Shown here: positions 43,731 to 58,038 of the stretch, piece by piece
Layout of the letters: the number at the start of each line of letters is the position of its first letter
Position numbering within the stretch: position 1 is the stretch's first letter
Source: Leptasterias polaris
Taxonomy: Eukaryota > Echinodermata > Asteroidea > Forcipulatida > Asteriidae
Length of the DNA: 64,000 nt
Direction: 5' to 3'
Assembly (NCBI GenBank): GCA_037783415.1
Contig: JAZGTN010000051.1
Location: 186,001 to 250,000, forward strand
The notes under the pieces: model-generated
What the model saw: only the letters and a program-made list of their open reading frames with translations
The model's database searches: none
Told to the model about the DNA's origin: nothing
Translations under genes and position numbers: made by a program

Positions 43731-43901
43731 CACTGAAATGGATCAATTCAAACGACAGAGGGCGTCACTATCCGTGGTTCGATTTCCAGCTTCCGCGAAG
43801 GTCTAGGATATCTTGCCTGATGGTGTTTATGTGTTTCATTATATTTCCCCCGACTTTCCGGGGGAGCCAATCAACGATCGAGTTTGCAATTTTATCATGA
43901 A

Positions 43902-46347
43902 CTAGACTTAACTTTTTGTTGTATAACAAAAAGAAGGTGTTCGGAATGACGTTCAATTTGGTAGTAACACATCCCAGTTTGAATACATGTAAGCTACATT
44001 TCAGCTTGACCAAGCATACTACTCAGTATATAGATCTTGAACCTGCACCTTTGAGGTGACGTTTTGGATGTAACATATCCCAACTTGGATACATGCAAAG
44101 TTACAGCTTGATTACCAAAGTCGTTCTGTACTTATAAATCTTGTAAGAACTAGCAGTGGCTCAATTTTAATTGAAAACATTGGTAAACATGACTCTGTTA
44201 GAAATGTGTACGATAAGTTTTTATCAAAAGTTAGTGAATGAGTCTATTTAGAAACAAATTATTCCACAACTACTTTCACAAGAGTTTCTTCCTTCCATTG
44301 TTTAAACCCAATAAAGTTATAACTTTTTCCGTGCAATTTGGACTTTATGTATTACATACTGAAGTACCTACTCATATCACGCATAGAACTGAAGCAGCAC
44401 AGTGACCTAACTATGTCCCGAGTTTACATTAATCCACTAATCCCAAAATGTCTGTAGCGCCCGCTAGAGTTGACTTTTGAATTGCGAGTTTATTTACTTA
44501 ATTGGTGTTTGGACGGCCATTGGATGGAAGTATAATGTTTCTTGATATGATCGGCTGGTTCCCTTTACTTGTTTTTATAATGATCACATAACAATTATGA
44601 AATAATCGTGTACGATTTTTTTCACAACAATGCTTACATGTTTAGAATGATAGAACATAAGAATCAAGTGTTTGACGGGCGCGGGCATCGATCTGCATGC
44701 TAGTTTCCATGTAGTCGCTTTGGAATCAAAACCCATTATTTTTTAATGATTATCCACTTGATTACAATCCTAAAGATGTTATTCAAAATAATAAATAAAG
44801 CTGTCTTCCTGTGTATACGAATGCAACAATTAAAAAGTCGTTATTTATCGACAAAATTGGACCTGAGTATTTCCGTTCTTTTCTCAGTCTTATTTGCACG
44901 GGAGAGAACAATATTAATCGGTCAAAAACTGAAGTATAACAAGGCACTTCCTGTTTCGACCGGAAGTAGAGGTAACGTAATGTCACACACACAATACAAA
45001 AATAAGACCTAAATTAATTTGGTATAATCCCGCAAAAAGCAACCTACGGTCTCATGTCCGTGATTTGATATGGAATTTCAAACATTACAAAATTAATATT
45101 TAAAAACCTTGTAATTTGACATCCGATGAAGTCATGATGATATCACTGCAGCGGTGTCATCTACCTATGCATATCTAACTATGTGTGAAGATTAAAGTTT
45201 ATGCGAGCTTAGGAAGTGTCTTTTTTTATTGGACAATCTTGAGGGAAAAGAAGACGACGAGATATGAATTCATGAAATGTTCAACTTTTGTTTAAAAAGC
45301 ACACGATCAAAAGCATAGCATTTGTTTGTTAACGAGGTTTGCATGGACGGCTGTTTTAGAGACTAACAAAGCGTATTGTCAAAAGCAGGTTGCGCGAACC
45401 TTGAACAGAGACTAGACCACAAGCATGTTTGATGGACTTTGAACCTTGCGGATGATTTGCTCAACGTATACACACACACTACGTGATAAAAAACAGTAAA
45501 CTGGTTTAGTTCGCGTAGTGTGTGTGTAGCCCGTGGTTTGACAGCGGGTCAATAAATACCCGTAATAATTGGTCAATATTTCAAATATTTGTATAAAAAA
45601 AAGGAATGACGTCATCATGTTGTTTCTTTAGATTTACATAGTCAATATCACTGTCTTTCAACATGCCAAGTTTTAACTCAGTCGAACTTGTGGTTTTGTA
45701 AATACACGGCTTCAAAAAGTAAACCTTTAAGGCGATACCACGTGACACACGATGATGTCATCAATCTAAAACTTCACACATATGTTGTCTGCATGAAGGT
45801 CATTATGTATACCAATTTCGAAACGATTATCATAAACTTCGCCACAGACATCTAGTAAAAGTGTATTTTTAACTGTTTCCAACCTGCCGCTAGAGGGCGC
45901 TCTTGACTTTTATGACGTCACTTGTCTTTTTTTAAAAAACCAAACCCTTGCTCGACTATAACACCGTTAAAAAAAACTTCATAAAATGTGCCACTTTTAA
46001 ATTACAAGGCACTTCCTGTTTCTTCCGGTTTCGACCGGAAGTAGAGGTCAAGTCATGTCACGCACACAATAAAAAATGAAGACCTATAATCCCTCTATAT
46101 ATTTCCGCAAAAAGCAACCGACGGTCTCTTCATCTTGATTTGATATGGATTTTCAATGATTAAAATTTTTAATGTTTAAAAACCTTATAACTTGACACCT
46201 GATGACGTCATCATGACGTAACTGAAACAGTTTCATCTCCTAATGGTTATCTAACTACATGTAAAGTTTCAAGTTTATATGAGCTTGGGAAGTGTGCTTT
46301 TGTTAGCGGACAATCGCGGGGATAAGAAGAAGAAGAAGAAGTATTAA
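43902..46347 (-). mobile_element. Helitron-like unit 1 (family 1)
   Basis: From the CTAG end at 43902 to the AAGAAGAAGAAGAAGTA run before 46348. About 2.4 kb, near identical over long stretches to units 3 and 4 and, reversed, to 29687-31835. Short ORFs recur in each copy but show no family. Confidence 0.7.
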
Positions 46348-47497
46348 CTAGACATAATTTTGTGTAGGAAACAAAAAAGAGGTGTTCGGTGTGACCTCGT
46401 GTTTCAAAGAAATGTTATAAACATGTCTGTGTATTAAATATTGATATACTTCTGTAGAGTCTTTAGAATGGTGGTTCTAAAGATTTGACCAAACTTTTTA
46501 GATGTAACACATCCCAGCTTGAGTACATGCAATGTTTCCATTTGATCACCAAAGTTGTTCTGTACATATAGATCTTGTAAAACACTACCTTGGTGGTGAC
46601 ATAACATGAAAATCGATGACGTCGTGAAAACGTCACTCAACATTATATCCTTGTAGGACCTTCCAAGTCTCATGCAAAATGAAATTCGATTATAGCTTGC
46701 TTTGAACTGAAGATATGTAACAATTGGTCAAAATTTCAAAAATTTGTAAACAAAATTGATGACGTCATCAAGTCGTCACTCTAGCTTTAAGTAGTCAATA
46801 TCACTGTCTATCAACATGCCAAGTTTCAACTCAGTCAAACTTGTGGTTTTGTAGATACACAGCTTCAAAAAGTAAACCTTTAATGCGATACCACGTGACA
46901 CATGATGACGTCATCAATCTAAAAATTCACACATTTATGTTGTCTGCAAGGTCATTATGTATACCAATTTTGAAACGATTATCATAAACTTCGCCACAGA
47001 CATCTAGTAAAAGTGTATTTTTAATTGTTTTTAACCTGCCGCTAGAGGGCACTCTTGACTTTTATGACGTCACTTGTCTTATTTTTTTAAACCAGACTCT
47101 TGCTCGACTATAACACCGTTAAAAAAACTTCAAAAAGTGTGCCACTTTTAAATTACAAGGCACTTCCTGTTTCTTCCTGTTCGACCGGAAGTAGAGGTCA
47201 TGTGAGGTCACGCACACGACAAAAATAAAGACCTATATGACCTAAGTATGATCCCGCATAAAACAACCGCCTGTCTCTTAAGTGTGATTTGTTACAGAAT
47301 TTCAAAGATTTTTTTCTTTTTTCTAAAAACCTTGTAATTTGACACCTGATGACGTCATCATGACGTAACTGAAACAGTTTCGTCTCCTAATGGTTATCTA
47401 TCTACATGTAAAGTTTCAAGTTTATATGAGCTTGGGAAGTGTGCTTTTGTTACCGGACAATCGACGGCCAGAAGAAGAAGACGAAGTAAAAATTAAG
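46348..47497 (-). mobile_element. Helitron-like unit 2 (shorter, rearranged)
   Basis: A CTAG end at 46348 with a weaker hairpin (TAATTTTGTG region), then AGAGGTGTTCGG. It carries the same sub-repeats in a different arrangement and ends GAAGAAGAAGACGAAG near 47490. Confidence 0.55.
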
Positions 47498-49827
47498 GTG
47501 ACGTCATGTCACACTCGATGACGTCATCGTGGTGTGAACAAATTTTGTGGATGTAACATATTCCAACTTGGATACATGCAAAGTTTCAGTTTGATTACCA
47601 AAGTCGTTCTGTACTTATAAATCTTGTAAGAACTAGCAGTGGCTCAAATGTAATTGAAAAATTTGGTAAACATGACTCTGTTAGAAATTTGTACGATAAG
47701 TTGTTATCAAAAGTTAGTGAATGAGTCTATTTAGAAACAAATTATTTCACAACTACTTTCACAAGAATTTCTTCCTTCCATTGTTTAAACCCAATAAAGT
47801 TATAACTTTTTCCGTGCAATTTGGACTTTATGTATTACATACTGAAGTACCTACTCATATCACGCATAGAACTGAAGCAGCACAATGACCTCACTATGTC
47901 CCGAGTTTACATTAATCCACTAATCCCAAAATGTTTGTAGCGCCCGCTAGAGTTGACTTTTGAATTGCGAGTTTATTTACTTAAATGGTGTTTGGACGGC
48001 CATTGGATGGAAGTATAATGTTTCTTGATATGATCGGCTGGTTCCCTTTACTTGTTTTTATAATGATCACATAACAATTATGAAATAATCGTGTACGATT
48101 TTTTTCACAACAATGCTTACATGTTTAGAATGATAGAACATAAGAATCAAGTGTTTGACGGGCGTGAGGGCATCGATCTGCATGCTAGTTTCCATGGTAG
48201 TCGCTTTGGAATCAAAACCCATTATTTTTGAATGATTATCCACTTGATTACAATCCTAAAGATGTTATTCAAAATAATAAATAAAGCCGCCACACTTCCT
48301 GTGTATACGAATGCAACAATTAAAAAGTCGTTATTTATCGACAAAATTGGACCTGAGTATTTCCCTTCTTTTCTCAGTCTCATTTGCACGGGAGAGAACA
48401 ATATTAATCGGTCAAAAACTGAAGTATAACAAGGCACTTCTTGTTTCGACCGGAAGTAGAGGTAACGTAATGTCACACACACAATACAAAAATAAGACCT
48501 AAATTAATTTGGTATAATCCCGCAAAAAGCAACCTACGGTCTCATGTCCCTGATTTGATATGGAAGTTCAAACATTACAAAATTAATATTTAAAAACCTT
48601 GTAATTTGACATCCGATGAAGTCATGATGATATCACTGCAGCGGTGTCATCTACCTATGCATATCTAACTATGTGTGAAGATTAAAGTTTATGCGAGCTT
48701 AGGAAGTGTCTTTTTTTATTGGACAATCTTGAGGGAAAAGAAGACGACGAGATATGAATTCATGAAATGTTCAACTTTTGGTTAAAAAGCACACGATCAA
48801 AAGCCTAGCATTTGTTTGTTAATGAGGTTTGCATGGACGGCTGTTTTAGAGACTAACAAAGCGTATTGTCAAAAGCAGGTTGCGCGAACCTTGAACAGAG
48901 ACTAGACCACAAGCATGTTTGATGGACTTTGAACCTTGCGGATGATTTGCTCAACGTATACACACACACTACGTGATAAAAAATGTGTAAACTGGTTTAG
49001 TTCGCGTAGTGTGTGTGTAGCCCGTGGTTTGACAGCGGGTCAATAAATACACGTAATAATTGGTCAATATTTCAAATATTTGTATAAAAAAAAGGAATGA
49101 CGTCATCATGTTGTCTCTTTAGATTTACGTTGTCACTATCACTGTCTTTCAACATGCCAAGTTTCAACTCAGTCGAATTTGTGGTTTTGTAGATACACGG
49201 CTTCAAAAAGTAAACATTTAAGGCGATACCACGTGACACATGATGACGTCATCAATATAAAACTTCACACATATGTTGTCTGCATAAAGGTCATTATATA
49301 TACCAATTTTGAAACGATTATCATAAACTTCGCCACAGACATCTAGTAAAAGTGTATTTTTAACAGTTTTCAACCTGCCGCTAGAGGGCGCTCTTGACTT
49401 TTATGACGTCACTTATCTTATTTTGTTAAACCAGACTCTTGCTCGACTATAACACCCTTAAAAAAAACTTCAAAAAGTGTGCCACTTTTAAATTACAAGG
49501 CACTTCCTGTTTCTTCCTGTTTCGACAGGAAGTAGAGGTCATGTGAGGTCACGCAAACGACAAAAAATAAAGAGCTATATGACCTAAGTATGATCCCGCA
49601 TAAAACAACCGACGGTCTCTTAAGTGTGATTTGTTACAGAATTTCAAAGATTAATTTATTTTGTTCTAAAAACCTTGTAATTTGACACCTGATGACGTCA
49701 TCATGACGTAAATGAAACGGTTTCGTCTCCTAATGGTTATCTAACTATGGTAAAAATTTCAAGTTTATATGAGCTTGGGAAGTGTGCTTTTGTTAGCGGA
49801 CAAGGGACGGCCAGAATCTGAAGAAGT
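47498..49827 (-). mobile_element. Helitron-like unit 3 (family 1, lacking the 3' end)
   Basis: It starts inside the family sequence (GGTGACGTCATGTCACACTC), without a CTAG terminus, and continues to the A run before the hairpin micro-array. Otherwise nearly the same as units 1 and 4. Confidence 0.6.
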
Positions 49828-49844
49828 AAAAAAAAAAAAAAAAC

Positions 49845-50007
49845 GAACAATAACAAGAGGTGTTCGTCGCTACGCTCCGCTCCGAACACCTAAAAAAACA
49901 AAAAAAAACGAACAATAACAAGAGGTATTCGGACTTTTGCCCGAACACCTAAAAAAACGAACAATAACAAGAGGTGTTCGGAGCTACGCTCCGCTCCGAA
50001 CACCTAA
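49845..50007 (-). repeat. Micro-array of three 5'-end hairpins
   Basis: Three units of spacer CGAACAATAACAAGAGG plus a hairpin with AGGTGTTCGG-type stems, each about 55-60 bp. The last hairpin abuts the CTAG of unit 4 with only TAA-type bases between, as expected for head-to-tail insertion. Confidence 0.85.
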
Positions 50008-52546
50008 CTAGACTTAACTTTTTGTTGTATAACAAAAGAAGGTGTTCGGAATGACGTTCAATTTGGTAGTAACACATCCCAGTTTGAATACATGTAAGCT
50101 ACATTTCAGCTTGACCAAGCATACTACTCAGTATATAGATCTTGAACCTGCACCTTTAAGGTGACGTTTTGGATGTAACATATCCCAACTTGGATACATG
50201 CAAAGTTTCAGCTTGATTACCAAAGTCGTTCTGTACTTATAAATCTTGTAAGAACTAGCAGTGGCTCAAATTTAATTGAAAAAATTGGTAAACATGACTG
50301 TTAGAAATTTGTACGATAAGTTTTTATCAAAAGTTAGTGAATGAGTCTATTTAGAAACAAATTATTCCACAACTACTTTCACAAGAGTTTCTTCCTTCCA
50401 TTGTTTAAACCCAATAAAGTTATAACTTTTTCCGTGCAATTTGGACTTTATGTATTACATACTGAAGTACCTACTCATATCACGCATAGAACTGAAGCAG
50501 CACAGTGACCTAACTATGTCCCGAGTTTACATTAATCCACTAATCCCAAAATATATGTAGCGCCCGGGCGCTAGAGTTGACTTTTGAATTGCGAGTTTAT
50601 TTACTTAATTGGTGTTTGGACGGCCATTGGATGGAAGGATAATGTTTCTTGATATGATCGGCTGGTTCCCTTTACTTGTTTTTATAATGATCACATAACA
50701 ATTATGAAATAATCGTGTACGATTTTTTTCACAACAATGCTTACATGTTTAGAATGATAGAACATAAGAATCAAGTGTTTGACGGGCGCGGGCATCGATC
50801 TGCATGCTAGTTTCCATGGTAGTCGCTTTGGAATCAAAACCCAATATTTTTGAATGATTATCCACTTGATTACAATCCTAAAGATGTTATTCAAAATAAT
50901 AAATAAAGCTGCCACACTTCCTGTGTATACGAATGCAACAATTAAAAAGTCGTTATTTATCGACAAAATTGGACCTGAGTATTTCCCTTCTTTTCTCAGT
51001 CTTATTTGCACGGGAGAGAACAATATTAATCGGTCAAAAACTGAAGTATAACAAGGCACTTCCTGTTTCGACCGGAAGTAGAGGTAACGTAATGTCAAAC
51101 ACACAATACAAAAATAAGACCTAAATTAATTTGGTATAATCCCGCAAAAAGCAACCTACGGTCTCATGTCCGTGATTTGATATGGAATTTCAAACATTAC
51201 AAAATTAATATTTAAAAACCTTGTAATTTGACATCCGATGAAGTCATGATGATATCACTGCAGCGGTGTCATCTACCTGTGCATATCTAACTATGTGTGA
51301 AGATTAAAGTTTATGCGAGCTTAGGAAGTGTCTTTTTTTATTGGACAATCTTGAGGGAAAAGAAGACGACGAGATATGAATTCATGAAATGTTCAACTTT
51401 TGGTTAAAAAGCACACGATCAAAAGCATAGCATTTGTTTGTTAACGAGGTTTGCATGGACGGCTGTTTTAGAGACTAACAAAGCGTATTGTCAAAAGCAG
51501 GTTGCGCGAACCTTGAACAGAGACTAGACCACAAGCATGTTTGATGGACTTTGAACCTTGCGGATGATTTGCTCAACGTATACACACACACTACGTGATA
51601 AAAAACAGTAAACTTATTGTACGCGTAGTGTGTGTGTAGCCCGTGGTTTGACAGCGGGTCAATAAATACACGTAATAATTGGTCAATATTTCAAATATTT
51701 GTATAAAAAAACTCAACAACTCATGAGGGACAAAGCAACCTGGCACTACTTCATCAAAGCTGCTTCTGCTATTCCGTCTAAGGACGACGGATGATGATGA
51801 TGTATAAAAAAAAGGAATGACGTCATCATGTTGTTTCTTTAGATTTACATAGTCAATATCACTGTCTTTCAACATGCCAAGTTTCAACTCAGTCAAACTT
51901 GTGGTTTTGTAAATACACGGCTTCAAAAAGTAAACCTTTAAGGCGATACCACGTGACACACGATGACGTCATCAATCTAAAACTTCACACATATGTTGTC
52001 TGCAGGAAGGTCATCATGTATACCAATTTAGAAACGATTATCATAAACTTCGCCACAGACATCTAGTAAAAGTGTATTTTTAACAGTTTTCAACCTGCCG
52101 CTAGAGGGCGCTCTTGACTTTTATGACGTCACTTGTCTTATTTTTTTAAACCAGACTCTTGCTCGACTATAACACCGTTAAACAAAACTTCAAAAAGTGT
52201 GCCACTTTTAAATTACAAGGCACTTCCTGTTTCTTCCTGTTTCGACCAGAAGTAGGGGTCAAGTCAGGTCACGCACACAATAAAAAATGAAGACCCATAT
52301 TACCTCTATATAATCCCGCAAAAAGTAACTAACGATCTCTTCATCTAGATTTGATATGGATTTTTCATTTTTAATTTTAAAAACCTTGTAACTTGACACC
52401 TGATGACGTCATCATGACGTAAATGAAACGGTTTCGTCTCCTAATGGTTATCTAACTATGGTAGAAATTTCAAGTTTATATGAGCTTGGGAAGTGTGCTT
52501 TTGTTGCCGGACAATCGACGGCCAGAAGAAGAAGACGAAGTAAAAA
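50008..52546 (-). mobile_element. Helitron-like unit 4 (family 1) with an insert
   Basis: CTAG end at 50008 followed by the 3' hairpin. Full-length family 1 sequence with one copy-specific insertion at about 51712-51804. Confidence 0.7.
51712..51804 (+). other. Copy-specific insert with coding look
   Basis: Absent from sister units. Flanked on both sides by TGTATAAAAAAA, a probable target duplication. On the + strand it reads TQQLMRDKATWHYFIKAASA then IPSKDDG and a stop. The source protein is not recognised. It may be a short retro-inserted or repair-derived gene fragment. Confidence 0.4.
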
Positions 52547-55292
52547 CTAGACTTAACGTGTTTGTGACAACAAACACTAGGTGTTCGGGTATCGCTGGTG
52601 GGCTCACTGCTGTTTTAATGCGTAAGCTATATCATTGAATCGCTGAAAACAATCCTGATAGCTTTTGAAATATTAGAGAAAGTAAAGAAAGTAAAGAAAT
52701 AAAGGGCTGCTAAAAATTTTATAAATTTTATAAATAACAACCTTTTGTTTAGCCAAATTTGAAAACCTATGACATCATTATGAAGTTAGAAAGTTTTTAG
52801 CGAGACATAGGCATTTAAATATGTGCCTAGTGGAAAACAAAGATTAACTTAGAAAGTAAGTTTATTTATTTTTCGATGGTTATCGATTTTTTATTGATAA
52901 AAAACCACACTATACATGTTGACATTATTAGGTTACAATTCAGAAAAGTTTTTAACAGGGTTTCAAATCCAATGAGGTGGATACTCGGTTCAGGAAATAT
53001 TGATTGTTCAATACAAAAACACTGATGATGATGTCGCTAAAATAAGTCAAGCAAGTTCTGAGCTGGCAGTTGTATTATTTAAAAAGCTTAATTTGCTTGA
53101 TTTTTGGATATTGATTTTCCTACAGAACAGTTTGTTAATTTTTAGACTATTGAAAGGGCACTTGTTTTGAATCATAATGCAAAACGAAGGCAAATCATGA
53201 AGACGGCAAATCTAAGCCTCTCCTGAATTTTGACTTATAACATAATGATTTATAAGTTATATTTCTACCTGTATGGTGCATCATACAGGAAATGAGGAAT
53301 GCAACACAACAACACGTGGAAAATCTGTCACTGGATCCAAGACCATGCCGGTGGATGTGCTGTATTCTGAAGAACAAAAAAACAATATTACAAAATTAAC
53401 AAAGTATGACTCTAGGAAAATTAAGTCAAGCTGAAACTGTTAAAATAAACAAAAATCAAGACTTAAAACGTTTCATATTTATACAATAATACTACTAATT
53501 TATTTAATTTATATTGCGCTCTCTCAATGACCAACCTGTTCAAAGGGGGGGGGGGGGGTTCAAAACAGTAACAACCTTAGGAAATTGCACAAGAAAAGGT
53601 TAGTGGAAGGTGCACATATTGTTTTGGAAGTGAACAACTTATAAACAAAACCTACTTTACTTAACACAAACGTCATCAAAGTTGCCGACAAACATTCTTC
53701 AGTCGGACCATTTTCTGACTTTAGTGACACAGCCAACAATCATACCAATCCCCCATTGCCCAATTCTACTCCTCGACGATCACACTAAACGTTCTTTAGT
53801 TTTAAAAACATCACCAACGCCACCACTTGATGATAAAAGATAAACTTTATAACATAACTGTGCATTAAATAAATACTCATTTTGAAAATCAATGATTTTC
53901 ACACAAAGCTTACCGTTTTATCACCGTGTGGCACCGATATAGCATCGATAAACACTGCCGTGGACGCCGTCCGAAACACCCATTCATGAGCTGATGTCAA
54001 GTCTCTGCTTCTCGGTGTTTGATAAACACATAACCAATGTTCGTCTTTTTCTGCTTGCATTTTCTCAAACAATTACAAGTCATACGAATCACTGAAGCAG
54101 GTGGTCATCTCAGTGAAACTTCGTCTTCAATTCCATATTGATCATTAAGCCATGAGAAGGGCGAATAGGGGAACAATTAGACGCTGAATATAAGCGGTAT
54201 TTAGATCTATAATCTTAATAGTACGCCATTGATAATCTTGAACTACGTTGTACATCGGTAGCAGAAAAACGAGCCGCTCGCGCTGGTCTTTTTTCGTGCG
54301 TGATATCCGGGCCGGGGGTGCCGCGGTGCGCCTTGACTAAAGGCTAGCTTCCCGCCACATGAAACAACAATGACGACACTGAACTGCAGCTTGCATCAGT
54401 TTCAACGTTATGTGTACATAATGTTTTGTCAATCAAAGTGGGGGGGGGGGGGGGTACGAGTGGGTAGTTGCTCTTCATTGTCCGGTTTTGACCATATATT
54501 AAGGTCAAAATGTTGTCATGTCTGTGTTCAGAAGTTTGAGCACGACTAACGTTCTACACCCTGATACAAAAATTATGCTGAAATGATCAGTAGTTTTAAA
54601 GATTTATATATAAGATAGGATAATAAGAAATTTTCAACTTCCGATTTTAACCGGAAGTAAGTTCAAATGTTGGACGGGTTCTGTGTAGCGTTTGTCGAAC
54701 TTTAAATGAGCTATCCGATGATGTGTAGATTATAAAAAACAAACAAATGGTTCATGAGTTATGCTTTTTACAAATATTAAACTTTGATTTATTATAATTC
54801 GATGCCCGATGACGTCATCATGACGTAAATAGGTTTGTGTCGTCTTGATAGTGAGGTTCAACTATCTGTTGAGTTTCATTGTTCAATTCAATCTCAATCT
54901 TGAGTTATTCCGTAGATAAGCTCGAAAGTGTTTTTTGAAGAAACAAACCGAAGGCGAACTTCGACCTAGGGTAACGACCCGGAAGTTAAGGTCATGTGAA
55001 TTTGGCGTTAACTTTTCAAATGTTGCCCGTGTCTTGATCTATCATATGCCCAAATATGAATACTGTAGTTGTAATATTCAGAGACATACAGGCATTGGCA
55101 TGAGGGCACTTTTCGAGCTAAAATGGCTTGTAACTTGACACCTGATGACGTAATCGTGACGTCACAACTTACTCGGCTTCTGCTAGTTATGTTCTAACTT
55201 CACATGAAGTTTCAAGTTGATCAAAGATTCGGAAGTATGCGTTTGCTTGCGGACAAAGCTCACTGAGAAGAATAAGCAAAACAAAGAAGAAA
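52547..55292 (-). mobile_element. Helitron-like unit 5 (family 2, copy A)
   Basis: 2,746 bp from the CTAG at 52547 to the next CTAG at 55293. The minus-strand 3' end has hairpin GTGTTTGT-TGTC-ACAAACAC. It shares TGACGTCA motifs and end structure with family 1 but has a different body, including G runs near 53547 and 54440. Confidence 0.75.
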
Positions 55293-58022
55293 CTAGACTT
55301 AACGTGTTTGTGACAACAAACACTAGGTGTTCGGGTATCGCTGGTGGGCTCACTGCTGTATTAATGCGTAAGCTATATCATTGAATCGCTGAAAACAATC
55401 CTGATAGCTTTTGAAATATTAGAGAAAGTAAAGTATAAATAGGTTACACAAGAAATAAAGGGCTGCTAAAATTTTTATAAATTTTATAAATAACAACCTT
55501 TTGTTTAGCCAAATTTGAAAACCTATGACATCATTATGATGTTAGAAAGTTTTTAGCGAGACATAGGCATTTAAATATGTGCCTAGTGGAAAACAAAGAT
55601 TAACTTAGAAAGTAAGTTTATTTATTTTTCGATGGTTATCGATTTTGTATTGATAAAAAAAACACACTATACATGTTGACATTATTAGGTTACAATTCAG
55701 AAAAGTTGTTAACAGTGTTTCAAATCCAATGAGGTGGATACTCGGTTCAGGAAACATTGATTGTTCAATACAAAAACACTGATGATGATGTCGCTAAAAT
55801 AAGTCAAGCAAGTTCTGAGCTGGCAGTTGTATTATTTAAAAAGCTTAATTTGCTTGATTTTTGGATATTGATTTTCCTACAGAACAGTTTGTTAATTTTT
55901 AGACTATTGAAAGGGCACTTGTTTTAAATCATAATGCAAAACGAAGGCAAATCATGAAGACGGCAAATCTAAGCCTCTCTTGAATTTTGACTTATAACAT
56001 AATGATTTATAAGTTCTATTTCTACCTGTATGGTGCATCATACAGGAAATGAGGAATGCAACACAACAACACGTGGAAAATCTGTCACTGGATCCAAGAC
56101 CATGCCGGTGGATGTGCTGTATTCTGAAGAAGAAAAAAACAATATTACAAAATAAACAAAGTATGACTCTAGGAAAATTAAGTCAAGCTGAAACTGTTAA
56201 AATAAACAAAAATCAAGACTTAAAACGTTTCATATTTATATAATAATACTACTAATTTATTTAATTTATATTGCGCTCTCTCAATGACCAACCTGTTCAA
56301 GGGGAGGGGGGGGGGGGTCAAAACAGTAACAACATTCAAACTTAGGAAATTGCACAAGAAAAGGTTAGTGGAAGGTGCACATATTGTTTTGGAAGTGAAC
56401 AACTTATAAACAAAACCTACTTTACTTAACACAAACGTCATCAAAGTTGCCGACAAACATTCTTCAGTCGGACCATTTTCTGACTTTAGTGACACAGCCA
56501 ACAATCATACCAATCCCCCATTGCCCAATTCTACTCCTCGACGATCACACTAAACGTTCTTTAGTTTTAAAAACATCACCAACGCCACCACTTGATGATA
56601 AAAGATAAACTTTATAACATAACTGTGCATTAAATAAATACTCATTTTGAAAAGCAATGATTTTCACACAAAGCTTACCGTTTTATCACCGTGTGGCACC
56701 GATATAGCATCGATAAACACTGCCGTGGACGCCGTCCGAAACACCCATTCATGAGCTGATGTCAAGTCTCTGCTTCTCGGTGTTTGATAAACACATAACC
56801 AATGTTCGTCTTTTTCTGCTTGCATTTTCTCAAACAATTACAAGTCATACGAATCACTGAAGCAGGTGGTCATCTCAGTGAAACTTCGTCTTCAATTCCA
56901 TATTGATCATTAAGCCATGAGAAGGGCGAATAGGGGAACAATTAGACGCTGAATATAAGCGGTATTTAGATCTATAATCTTAATAGTACGCCATTGATAA
57001 TCTTGAACTACGTTGCGCTGGTCTTTTTTCGTGCGTGATATCCGGGCCGGGGGTGCCGCGGTGCGCCTTGACTAAAGGCTAGCTTCCCGCCACATGAAAC
57101 AACAATGACGACACTGAACTGCAGCTTGCATCAGTTTCAACGTTATGTGTACATAATGTTTTGTCAATCAAAGTGTGGGGGGGGGGGGGGTACGAGTGGG
57201 TAGTTGCTCTTCATTGTCCGGTTTTGACCATATATTAAGGTCAAAATGTTGTCATGTCTGTGTTCAGAAGTTTGAGCACGACTAACGTTCTACACCCTGA
57301 TACAAAAATTATGCTGAAATGATCAGTAGTTTTAAAGATATATATAAGATAGGATAATAAGAAATGTTCAACTTCCGATTTTAACCGGAAGTAAGTTCAA
57401 ATGTTGGACGGGTTCTGTGTAGCGTTTGTCGAACTTTAAATGAGCTATCCGATGATGTGTAGATTATAAAAAACAAACAAATGGTTCATGAGTTATGCTT
57501 TTTACAAATATTAAACTTTGATTTATTATAATTCGATGCCCGATGACGTCATCATGACGTAAATAGGTTTGTGTCGTCTTGATAGTGAGGTTCAACTATC
57601 TGTTGAGTTTCATTGTTCAATTCAATCTCAATCTTGAGTTATTCCGTAGATAAGCTCGAAAGTGTTTTTTGAAGAAAAAAAACGAAGGCGAACTTCGACC
57701 TAGGGTAACGACCCGGAAGTTAAGGTCATGTGAATTTGGCGTTAACTTTTCAAATGTTGCCCGTGTCTTGATCTATCATATGCCCAAATATGAATACTGT
57801 AGTTTTAATATTCAGAGACATACAGGCATTGGCATGAGGGCACTTTTCGAGCTAAAATGGCTTGTAACTTGACACCTGATGACGTAATCGTGACGTCACA
57901 ACTTACTCGGCTTCTCCTAGTTATGTTCTAACTTCACATGAAGTTTCAAGTTGATCAAAGATTCGGAAGTATGCGTTTGCTTGCGGACAAAGCTCACTGA
58001 GAAGAATAAGCAAAACAAAGAA
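55293..58022 (-). mobile_element. Helitron-like unit 6 (family 2, copy B)
   Basis: Nearly identical to copy A. Differences include a short deletion near 57015 (relative to 54258-54288), changes in G-run length and scattered single-base changes. Very recent tandem duplication or insertion. Confidence 0.75.
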
Positions 58023-58038
58023 GAAAAAAAAAAAAACA

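Noticed and set aside
44746..45012. ORF repeated at 44.7, 48.2 and 50.9 kb
   Set aside because: Lies in copies of a non-coding Helitron-like unit; frameshifts differ between copies and there is no domain.
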